Below, piece by piece: positions 39,601 through 51,745 of a DNA stretch of 64,000 bases. The notes under the pieces were generated by a model. The model saw only the letters and a program-made list of their open reading frames with translations. It was not told where the DNA came from and did not search any database. The translations under genes were made by a program, and so were the position numbers. This stretch comes from Rapana venosa (Eukaryota > Mollusca > Gastropoda > Neogastropoda > Muricidae): assembly GCA_028751875.1 (NCBI GenBank), contig CM054140.1:29371908-29435907 (forward strand). Reading direction: 5' to 3'. Within the stretch, counting starts at the first letter, position 1; the number at the start of each line of letters is the position of its first letter.

Positions 39601-42600
39601 CTATACTTCACATGTAGAAGTGCTTGCAGTTTATTTTTTTTTAAAGTTCTTCAGTTTTTAAAAAAATCTTCAACTAGAGTTGTGAGATTTTGTGTATTGT
39701 AATCCTTTTCCCCACCATGAATGTAGCCTCATTTTGACTTTATGGATGCTTGCTACATGAACATTGAAATATTTATTTCTCTTCTTAAATATGCAGACTG
39801 AAAACTTGTACATTCTGTCTTCGTGTCCTGCATTGTTTTTTAAAAAAAATCGGTAATGGATTCAAGTTACAATATGAAGATTCTGTCTTGTCTGTTTGTG
39901 TCTGTCTGTCTCTCTCTCCCTTATTAGATTTCTGTTTACTCATGGCATCTAGTTAGTCACCCTGAGATTCTGCGCAGCCTTGCCTTTTATTTGTGTAAAG
40001 CCTTTAGAATAAGAGATATCTTGGTTTCTTAAGTCATATTTTTTGTAACTGATTTTTATTGTGGTGGTTGTGTTTATACAATAGCATTTTGGTTTTTTTT
40101 GTGCTTTCTTATTTTTCTCACTAGGAGGCACCGTGGTCAAGTGGTTTAGGCGGTCAACTCGTGATCCAGAGGTCGCGGGTTCGATCCCCGCTCGGCTCGG
40201 TGTTGTGTCTTTGGGAAAGACACTTTACTCCTATTTTCCTCACTCCACCCAGGTGTACAAGTGGGTACCAGCTCTGCTGGGGAAGTATCTGGCGACAGAC
40301 TAGCGTCCTGTCACAGGGGTGGTGAAAAACCATCAGTTCGCTTAACGCTACAGAAACTGGGATAAGCTTCGGCTCTATGGGCCTTCTGGCTCGAAAGAAC
40401 ATACTTACTTATTTTTCTCACTAAAATACTAAGCAGTTCGGCAACCCCCCTTCATGTATGGGCCAATGGCCTTGTTGTGAATAAATCGTTCGAGTTTGAG
40501 TTCTTTGTCCCTCCCTCTCTCCCCCTCTCCCTCTCTCCCCTCTTTCTCCCCTCTTTCTCCCCTCTTCCTCTCTCTCTTCCCCTTCCCTCTCTCTCTCCAC
40601 CTTCATTTCCCTTCCTCTCTCCTCCCTCTCCCTCCCTCCCTTCTCTCCTTCCCTCCCCTCTTCCCCCTCTGTCTCTCCCCTCTCTCTGTCTCTCCCCTCT
40701 GTCTGTCTGTCCATCTCTCTCTGTGTTATCTGTTATCTATAGTATCATCCCTACCTTTAATTCACCAGATGCCGCCGAGATTCAAACCCATGACTTAATG
40801 GACCCATAGGATTGAAGTAAAACGGTCTTAACTACTTGGCTAAAGCGTCCGCCCATTTTGCTGTTTTAACTATTGCTGTCGTATCATGCTCCAGAAACAG
40901 AAGTGCAGTTCATACTTCAGTGCCCAAAGTAAAATGATCTTAGAAAAGAATTTTTCTCCCGTTTCAGCTAGAACTCGCTGAGGTTTTACCAGTGTTGGGA
41001 TTTTGTGTGTGACCATTGTCCCACCATTGACTTCAGGGATGATGTCTGTACACACCAGTGTCCTGCGTTTTTAAAATTGTCATCCATTTCTACCAGCAGG
41101 CAGTGGCATAGTCTTCTGAAAGATGGAATGGGTTTTGACTTGTGTGCAAGTAGTTCTGCTTTGGTTTATGGTCTCAACTGAAGGACTTTAGGGGCAGTGG
41201 AGTTGGTACTGATTTCAACTCCAGGGGCAAACAGGCCTCCGTTGTGGCTTGAACCCACGCCGTCAGATTGCCAGCTCAGTGCTCTTGCTACTAGGCTATC
41301 CCATCCCCAGGAAAGAATTAAATCTGTGCACAGGTTTAGCTCGCACCTTAAAACTCATTGCATTTTTAGATCACTTTTATAAGGCCTTGAATTCCCTTGA
41401 AAATGACAACTTAACTGGGAGATAATTACTAATTGATGTATATGCAGTAGACTTCTGGAAAATGTCTTATCATTCGTTGGATTTGTCTGTCAGAGTTCAA
41501 AAGGACACAGAAAGGCAGAAGTTTTGTGTTCAGTCCCATGTCGCCGACAAAAGCAGACCTCGGAGGCTAGACTAGGGAAGTAGCAACACACAAAAACAAG
41601 TGGCTTGACAGTCAATTCTTCTGCCTTTTTTCAAATGTTTGATAGCCCCCCCCCCCCTCCCCCCCAAAAAAAAGTTCAAACATTGACAATTTGCCCGTAA
41701 TGCTTTTGTTATGGTGATGATATTGTAAAGACTGGAGTGGGGGCAGGATGTACTTTCCGTAGTTTTATTGGACTTTTGTCTGTCTTCACTTGGGGTGAAG
41801 CGGAATGTCCGGCGTCTTCAGTATGGCCTGGTTTTATCAGCCCTAACCAATGATTTTGTCGTTGTTGTTCCTCGGCTAGAGCTCCGAGGTTCACCAATGG
41901 TGAGATTTTTGTGTATGCGACCGTTTTTGCCTGCCATTAAGGTAACTGCACTCTGACTTTGGGGAAGAAAGAAATAATAAAGGAATATCTTTTTCTTTTC
42001 AGATGGATGATGAATATTTGAAGGGATTAGGGATTAGGTTTTGAACTTAAGTGAATGTTGCTGGAGCCTCTGAAACTGAATGAGGTGACAGCCCTAATAT
42101 GGCTTTCGTGGTCAATTGGGCTACAAACAAACAAAAATGAAATGCAGGAATGAGTGTGTGAGAGAGTTAAAACAATTAAGAAAAATATTGGAATAAATAT
42201 CAACGCTCTTAAACTTTTGTTTTTAAATCTTCAGGTCTCATCACTGTGGAGCACCAGCGCATCAAGAACACGTCTAGTTGAGGAAAAGGACAGTGAAGTA
42301 CACCCTCACCCGTGACTGAATTGGTGCATGTATATATGACAGACAGAATGGATAATAAGTAAAGGCATGTAACACTGGAACAATAAGTATCGCCAGTCAA
42401 CTGTAGACTGCATGCTTTGGCATACATTAGAGCAGGCAGCTAGGACAGTGAAGTCTTCTACGATCAACTGCAAGATGTCACAGACCCAGATGCCAAAGAA
42501 CGACATTGTAATACATGGCGACTAGAATGCAAAGATAGGAGCAGAGGCTAGCAAGAATTGGAAGGAGATATGTGACAAATACTGCAACCCTGAGACCAAT

Positions 42601-45600
42601 GAAAGAGGCTGGAGGCTCTAGAATTTGCCATTTACAACAACCTGAAGGTGGTGAACACATTTGGTCCACAAACACTGTCTAGACACTGGACATGGCACAG
42701 CCCAGGAGATCACCACAATCAAATAGACTACATCATGGTCAAACGTAGCTTCCAATCAGTTGACAATATTGCGAAGACCAGGAGCTTTCCAGGAGCCGAC
42801 ATAGGAAGCAACCATGAGCTTGTAATAACTTTCAGACTGCCTTAAGAGAATTAAGAAGCAAGACAGTGTAAGGATCCCCCGTGGGACTCCCGGGGAATGC
42901 TTGCAAAGCGAGCATTGCAAGAATAGGATCCCTGCCCTCCAACCAGGCATGTCGTAAGAGGTGACTAAGGTGGAACCCTTCCTCCAGGTTGGGGGTTGGG
43001 CACAGGGCTAACAACCCTGTCCCGTAAAACCCCCCAGCAGAAACAGCAACAGAGAAAACTACTTTTGCGTGTGAAGGACCTCCCGGGTCCAGTTAGACTC
43101 GTATGAATGCTGATGGCCAAAGCCGAGAGGAAGCTACCAGCAGGATAAGGGAAGACCTGAACACCACCAAAACTAAGATCAGACTAGGACATTGGAACGT
43201 GAGGACGCTGTATGAGACGGGCAAGCTGGCACAGGTAACATCAGAGATAAGATTCAACCTCCATGTCCTAGGAGTGAGCGAGAGTAGATGGACTGGATCT
43301 GGGAGAATGAGAACCACCACTGGAGAAACCGTCCTCTACTCTGGGAGAGATGACGACCAGCACCATGAGGGAGTTCCCATCATCCTCAAGAAAGGCGTTG
43401 AGCGATGCTTTATGGAGTGGAAGCCCATCAACAGCAGACTGAGTGCGAGACTGAAGGGAAGGCACATCAACATCATCATCCAGTGCTACGCACCAACCAA
43501 CAACAGCAACGATGAGAGCAAAGACGACTTCTACCACCAGCTGCAGACAGAGACAGAGAAAGCCCCGCGCCATGACCTCATCGATATCATGGGGGACCTC
43601 AACGCCAAGGTCGGAAGCGACAACACCGACTATGAGAGAGTCATGGGAAAACACGGAGTGGGGAACAGAAATGACAACGGGGAGAGACTTGTGGAGTTCT
43701 GCGCCATGAACAACTTAGTGATAGGAGGGACCCTCTCCACGCACCAGGACATCCACAAGCTGACTTGGATGTCGCCAAATGGGAAAGACATGAACCAGAT
43801 TGACCATCTGATGATCAACGGTATGTGGAGACGATCTCTTCTGGATGTGAGAACCAAGCGAAGTGCGGATGTCAGGAGTGATCATCACCTGGTGACCGCA
43901 CACATCCAGATGAAACTGAAGAAGAACACAAGACCAACCACTCAAGCGCAATTTGATACCCAGCGACTGAGTCACCAACGTGAAGTCTGCATTCATCAAT
44001 CTGAGGAACAGATTCCACATCCTGCAGAACATGACAGAACAGCATGACATAGATACAACATGGAAGCAGATCTGTAAACTGTACATTGAGAGCAGCAAGA
44101 ACATCGGTCATCAAAAGAAGACTAACAATGACTGGATTCAACAAGAGACCCTCGATGCCATCAAAGAAAGGAGAGAGATCAAGAAGAGACTTCTGCAAGT
44201 AAAGTCTCCACAGCTACGAGAGAGGCAGGAAGAGTTGTACAGAGGCACACAGGAAAGTGAAGAGACTCGCACGCTGTGACAAGAGAGAAGCCATGAACCA
44301 GCTGGCAGCTGAGACAGAAGAGGCGGCGGCCCAAGGAGAGCAAGGGAGAGTCTCATCATCATCAGTCGCGTGACCTTGGCGGTCTTGGAGGAGACACGAA
44401 AGACGATGCCGTGGTAAGCCTCCTCCATCCATCTCGGTCCTCGGCTCTGTGCAGTAGTGCCGAGTCATTCATCCTGGTCCATTCTCTGATGTTGTCCATC
44501 CATGACTTGTTCTGTCTTCCCCTCTTTCTGCCACCTTCGAGTGTTCCCTGCAGTACTGTTTTTGGCAGAGTGTTGTGGCGGGTGACGTGGCCGAACCATG
44601 TCGGCTTTTTCTTCTTGACGATGGTGAGAAGGGGTTCCTGTAGACCTGCCAGCCGTGTTATTTGGCTCTTGACAAATTCATTGGTCTTTCTCTCCAGGAT
44701 ATGCCCAGCAGTTTTCTATGGCATTTTGTTTCAAATGACTGGATTCGCTTTGCTGTTTCAGCAGTCAATGTCCAGGTTTCACTTCCGTACAGCAGGATAG
44801 TCTGAATTAGGGCTTTGTAGAGCTTTAGTTTGATTGGGAAACTGATCTCTTTACTTTTCCATATGGTGGTGAGTTTTGTCATGGTAGATGTTGCTATGGC
44901 TAGTCTGACTTTGATTTCTGTCGTCGATCGCCCGTCCTTTGTGAGTGTAGCGCCAAGGTATTTAAAAGCCTCCTCCAGTTGCTGGCCGTTCATGTAAATT
45001 TTTAGCAGTGGCATTGCTCGTGCTGTTCACAAGTACTTTACTTTTCTCCGAGCTCACCTCCATCCCATATGCTCCAGCTCTGTTCTCAAGTCTGGTCGTA
45101 AGATCTTGCAGCTCTGTGTTACTTCCGCCCATGAGGTCAATGTCATCGGCAAACCGCAAGTTATTGAGGGGTCTGCCGCCAATGGAAATGGTAGAGTGGA
45201 AGTCATGGAGGGTCTCTCTCATAATGTTTTCCAAGAACAGATTAAACAGGACTGGAGATAAACGGATCACTAAGAAAGTATGCAAAATTTAAGAGGAGTG
45301 CTGGGGGAGCAATCAGGGACAGACGAGGGAAACTGATGACAACAGAGAAAGAGCAAGAAGAAAGATGAGCTGAACACTTCCAGGAAGTTCTCAACCGACC
45401 ACCACCTGACGAGACAGCCGGCATCCCAGAAGCTACAAAAGACTTGGACATTGATGTCAACCCCACAACAAAGGAAGAGATAGTGGCTGCCATCAAGACC
45501 CTCAAGAACGGCAAGTCACCAGGCCAGGACAACCTTGGTGCCGAACTGTTCAAGGCAGATTCTGAACTAGCAGCTGACATACTGCAACCGCTGTTCACAG

Positions 45601-48600
45601 CTGCATGAAAGAACGAGAAAGTACCTGATGATTGGACCAAAGGAGTGCTAGTCAAAATCCCCAAGAAAGGAACCCTGAGCAACTGCAACAACTGGAGGGG
45701 AATCGCTCTTTTGTCTGTGCCGAGCAAGATACCGGCCAAGGTCATCATCAGAAGAATATCAGATGCTGTGGACGATGCACTGAGGAAGGAACGAGCAGGG
45801 TTGAGGAAGCAACGAGGATGTATAGACCAGATATTCACGCTCAGAAACATCGAACAGTGCACAGAGTGGCAAAGACAACTGTACATGAATTTTGTGGACT
45901 TCGAAAAGGCATTTGACAGCATACACAGAGACAGCCTTTGGAGTATCCTTTGACATTATGGCATCCCATCGAAACTGGTACACCTTATCAAAAGTTTCTA
46001 TGACAACTTCAGATGCTCTGTGGACCATAGCAACACTGTCTTCGAAGTCAAGACTGGAGTAAGACAAGGACGTGTGATGTCAGCAGTTCTCTTCAATCTG
46101 GCCATTGATTGGGTGATGAGGAAGACGGAAGACACCCCAAGAGGGATTCGCTGGAGCTTGTTCTCAACACTAGACGACCTTGACTTTGCCGATGACCTGG
46201 CGCAGCTGTCCCACACACACCAACATATCCAGGAGAAGACCAGCATACTCCAAACATTCAGACAGCAAGTGGGGCTTCGTATTAGCACCAAGAAAACAGA
46301 CAAATGTTGCTCAATGTGAACACAACAGCCCCTGTGAAAGTGAATGGAACTGACCTGCGCCAGACAGACAAGTTCACATACCTTGGCAGCAGCATCAAAC
46401 CAGAGGGTGGCACAAAAGAAGACATCCACAACAGACTGGGCAAGGCCAGGAGTGTGTTTAGAGAGATGAACAATATCTGGAGATCAACTCAGTACAGCAC
46501 CAACACCAAGCTGAAGCTATACCAGAGCTGTGCTGTATCTACGCTCCTGTACGGTTCTGAGTGCTGGAGGAATCGATCCTTTCACACCATATGCCTCCAA
46601 AGAATTCTCTGGATCCAGAGATCTCCAATGAAGACCTACTATGGAGATGCAGGCAAGAAGACATGGGAGCCATCACCAGACGATGGTGGAAGTGGATTGG
46701 GCACATCCTCCGAAGAGACCCACAGTCAATCACAAGAACAGCATTGCACTGGACCCCAGAAGGAAGGAGAAGAAAGGAAGGCCAAAAGCAACGTGGAGGA
46801 GAACTGTAGAAAGTGAGATGAAGGCCATGCAGCACTCTTGGGGATCAGTGACTAGGTTGGCCCAGGATAGGCAGGGGTGGAAGCGCTTTGTTGCTGCCCT
46901 ACACACCACTGGGTGTAATGGTTAATGATGATAACGTAAGGATCAAGCTCAGTCGTGAGAAACTCGAGGATCCAAACATAGAAAACTTTTAAGCGACAAC
47001 AGGAGGAAAAAACGCAAACTGAAGTGGTACGGGTACGTTAACACAAACATCTGGACTATCCAAGACTGTCCTACAGGGAACAGTACAAGGAGGGAGACGA
47101 AGCTACATGAAATGATGGGAAGACGACATAAGAGAATGAACTAGCCTTGAGTGGAACAACTTGCTAAGGAAAGCTGAAAACTTGAGGAATGGAGGAAGCT
47201 GGTTGCAAAGTCTTCAGTGTTGCCCGAACTGTCAACTAGACTACAGGATAGGTGATGGTGAAGAGCAGCAGCAACTAACCCAGACAAATGTGTTTCGTTG
47301 TCATATTGTTGGAGGGTTTGCATCTCACAACAGGGCAGTTATTGCTCTAGACGTTGCGCGCAAAATGAGAGAAAACATTAAACAATTTTTTTTTGGGTGT
47401 TGCATATGAAAAGCTTTGTAAAGACTAAAAGAAGAAAAATGAGCAGGATAAATGGTGCTTCAAAACGCACCAAAAAAAAAGAGAAAAAGAGAGAAAAAAA
47501 TGAAAACAAAAGTGCAAAAAAAAAGTTGCCAAAGAAACACTTGATACAATGTTTTTTAATGCTTTACAATCTGCATTTAAATGAGGCAAAGTAGTAAAAC
47601 AAAATCATAATAGAATGAAAGGGTAGAGTGCCTGTTCATATGAATAGAAAGCAGAAAAAAAATGTTTACGGCTTTTTTGTTTTGTTTTTCCATGTGCACG
47701 TTAACCCTCTTAGTCCTGACCTGGGATTAGCCGGGATTAAATTATTGCCCCCCCCCTTCAGTCCCAACCTGGGTTAGCCGGGATTTACACACAGTTTTCC
47801 GTCCCCTCCCAAACACAAAAAAATATAGTGCAAGTTATAGTACGTTGTCTTATAAAGCCACCTGCTGAGTTTTGTTCTTGTAAACATTCAAGCTTCGTTG
47901 AAATAAATTATGGTTTACACCTACCCGATTTTAGGCCCAAAGTAATGAAAGTATATGAAATCTAGGGGCAATTTGTGTTAGAGAATCTGAATGCAAGAGG
48001 GTTAAACTATACAGAAAAATTGGACAGAATTTAGACAATGTTAAGGGATTTGTTTTTTTTTGCCCATATGTATTTTAAACTTTTTTTTTAATGAGATAAG
48101 CAGACTTATTGGCATCCTCAACACTGCCTACTGTTAGTTGCCCAAAGAAAAAATTAGTGGAATATGACATTGACATTTGATATTTGAATCAGTATCTATT
48201 ACGTGGTAGATTGTTCATTTCAAATTTGATGTGAATTGATTTTAAGTGAATGTTTGTTTTTCATTGTGTGTTGAAAGGGTTTATGTCGTGTTTGGTTGTT
48301 GTCGTTTGTGTGTGTGTGGAGAGGGTTGTTGTTGGGTGGGGGGAGGGGGAGACATGAGGTTGGAAGGAGAGGCAAGGAAAGGAAAAGTGGTTGAGAAGGG
48401 GCATGGATACATACACATTTAGAGGAGTGGGGATAGAAAAAGAGGGTTTGGACTGGAAGTGGATCTTGATTGTGTGTGGGTGTATGTGTTGGTTGTGAGA
48501 GGGTTAGTGTTAAGTGGCTACTCACTAACTGTAGTGAATTTGAAGATAGGCAGGTCTGAAAATGATCTGTGCTGTTTATGTTTGAGCCACCTCTGATATA

Positions 48601-51600
48601 GGCTAGTTGGATTTAAAAAAAAAAATTGTATAAGGGAGTTTTATATTTCACAAAACATGTAATGTTTGTGTGGGTTTTTTTTTTTTTAGTGAGATGTGTG
48701 TGTAGGGTAGTTGTGGGGTGGAGACATCAGGTAGGAAGGAGAGGCAAGGAAGGGAAAGGGGTGTTTAGGAGGGGCAGGGATGCTCATTTAGAGCAGTGAG
48801 GATATTAGAAAAGAGGGGTGGCTAAGTTTTTCTTCATGCTATATTGTGGGCTCCTTTTTTTCTTTAATGGGTTCAACTTGTTCAGAAATGTAGAGTTGAC
48901 ATTTGACGGTTAGGAGGGAAGTGGTAGGATGGTTTAGGCATTCGTCGGCAACCAAAAAAGAAAAGCCGTGAAGTTCTGGGCTCGATTCCCAGCATGACTG
49001 GAAAATTGAACTGAATGTTAAGTGTTTCGGAGGAGACTCTGAACCACTTGGACCTGTGTACTTAACAGACTTAATGCATAATATCAAAAGAACCCATGAC
49101 AGTTAAAAATCGGAAAGAGCAGGGAGGTACCTCCCACTTGTCCTGGCAAAATTGGTAGGTTCAATTCCTAACTGTATCCCTGTAGATAGAATTCAGCTAT
49201 CTTAATGGTGGGCAAAACTCGTCATATACTCAGAAATTTCACGATTAGTCAACCTCAGAACTCCAGTAAAACAAAACCAAAAAAAAGCTTTAAAAACCCA
49301 ACCCGCTTTGATGATAGTAAAACTGAAAATTTGTGGACGTTGAAGTCCAATGCTTCGCCTTAACTGTTGGTAGGACAGGTGATTCTGATTTAAAACTCCA
49401 TTCTATTGCGAGCTACACACCATTGTGTCTATAGCTACATACCAGTTGTCTTTGTGCCATTGTGTCCACATGCATTCTAACATTCAGACCAACAAACTGA
49501 CGGACAACCCTTGCCTGCTGTTAATTAACACTAACCCTAACCACAGTTCAACTCACCCTGGCCCCACATGTGGACACAAAAGGCAGGTGGATAACGGTAA
49601 AGCTGACACAATGGCTAAAGATTCTTTGGATGAGACTATAAAACGGAAGTTCTGTGTGCAAACACTTGCGGATAAACCTGTTCTCCCTTTCGGAAGCAAT
49701 TTCGAGCCATTAGGAATGGATGACAAAATTCATAAAACTGCAAGCACACAGGGACTATAAGTAAAAAAGCACATGACTGCTTATTCCATTTTCCTTGTAA
49801 TTAAAAAAAATTCTTTGGGGTCGGTGAAAGGAGGGGTGCTAGAATTTTAGGGTAAAATATGCTAGGAAGGCACAGTACTCAAATCCAGTATAACTCGGCC
49901 AAGGGGCCAGGGCCAGTGCTAACATTAGCACATGCTTTGCTTTTGCCATGTCCAAGTGTGGTCAGCTCCTGCTATAATTAGCGTCACCTGGGCTGGGATG
50001 GGATAGAATGGATAGTAGCTGAAAGTGGGGGAAACCAACAGCCATGAAGGGGGTGGTGGTGTTAGATCTGGTATATAGGGATGGGGAAAGAGGTGTAGCA
50101 ACTGAGGATGGGGATGGGGGGCAGGCAGTCGAGCTTTCTGATAAGGTTCAGGAGACCTGACTGGGTGGGGAGAATTTAAGAATAGTTCATTTAAAAAGTA
50201 GAGGGTGCTTGTTTTAGAATGTGATTAATTTGAATAGAGGGGGTTGGGGGGGGGGAGGGGGGGGGGCTGCATTTTAGCAAAAGATTGATTCAAAAATGGG
50301 GAAGGGGTGCTGGTTTTAAAAAGAATTATTGAATAATTAGGCAAAGATACTGGGAAATGGTTGAGATGCATTACAAAAAAGGGGTTATCAAAAGTGTAGA
50401 AAGTATGTTAAGGTCAGTGGGAATGAGTGTGTGGAAAAAGTGTGTGTGGAGGAAGGATTTGTGCTGCAGGAAAATCTAAAGCATGGTACCAGTGTATGCT
50501 ATATTGTGCAACCAGCTTAAAAGTTGCAGACCCCTCTGTGTGTGTGTGTGCATGTCTTTTTGTCTTTTTTTTTGGGGGGGAGGGGGCGGTAATAAGTGAA
50601 AAGAATCAGTTAAAGAAATATCGTATATATTTTAAATAGGGTGTGTGTGGTTTAAAGCAATCATTTAAAATGCTGGCTTTGCAGCTGTAACCGATTTGAC
50701 TTTTTTAGTGTATATCCTATTCAATAAGCTGGCATTAGAAAAGGCATTTTCCCCCTTTTGTTTGTTTTGTGTGTGTGTGTGTTGGTTTTTTTAGATGTTG
50801 TACAAGAAAAATATTACTTTTCATGCTGTGTATTAGATTGCAGGCATGTTATATTGATGTCATTGTACCTTATTTCCTTTCCACCTACATGCTCATCGCC
50901 CAGTATGTTCTGAAATTCCAGTTTTCTAGCAGATCACTGTGATAACAATAATTATAGTACGGGTTGTCATTTTTTTTATTTTATCACCCCCAGCCTATTG
51001 ATGGACAACTTGCCTGCATCCCTCCTAGCAGTGTTTGATTTCCATTGTCAGCACAAATGGAGGCCACTGTATCACAACCTTATTTTTTGTCTTTTTGATT
51101 TTTTCTTGTTTGTTTAATCTGATAGAAAAAAGTGGGGAAAAGGTTTGAGGCCCCACAGTGTGATTACCCCCCCAAAAAAAAACACCACCAAAAAACCCAC
51201 AAAACAAACCCAAACAACCCTCACCCCCCCAAAAAATAAAACCCACCCTAAGAATAATGGAAAAAGATGAACGGAAAAGAATAAAAGATGAAATGAGCTA
51301 AGAAAAGAGGTTGGGGATCCCATAAAAAATCTGGTTGCATCTGCACAACAAAAGTGACAGATTTTACGTCAGTCGATGCTCATTATTTTTTATTGTCTGC
51401 TTGCTTGCATTTGGCCAACCTTTGTACTGTATGTGTTATGTACATTTGTACTTATTTTCTACAAGTATGGAGCTTCACTGCAAATGTGTGTGTTCTAAAA
51501 TTCCAGTTAGCAAATGTGAAATGTTTTCTAGCAGATCAATGTGATAACAATATAGTACGGGTTAGCAAATGTGAAATGTTTTCTAGCAGATCAATGTGAT

Positions 51601-51707
51601 AACAATATAGTACGGGTTGTCATTTTTTTTTTTTATTAAGCCATTCTTCTTGGTTGTACTTTTGTGCTCTCATGAAACCTGGGTTGTGTAAAACTAGCAA
51701 CTAGTTT

Positions 51708-51745
<38 letters not shown>

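Noticed and set aside
40130..40205. Possible tRNA gene
   Set aside because: It has A and B boxes but continues into a SINE body and lacks a convincing acceptor-stem pair and Pol III terminator. It is the head of a tRNA-derived SINE.
40421..40809. ORFs of about 100 codons on both strands
   Set aside because: They translate a CT-rich low-complexity tract into S/L/P or E/G/R strings.
43103..44047. 314-codon ORF as a host gene (craniofacial development protein 2-like)
   Set aside because: Its WNVRTLYETGKL, GDLNAK and SDHH motifs are those of a LINE endonuclease, and it lies between a LINE 5' UTR and RT domain inside a target-site duplication.
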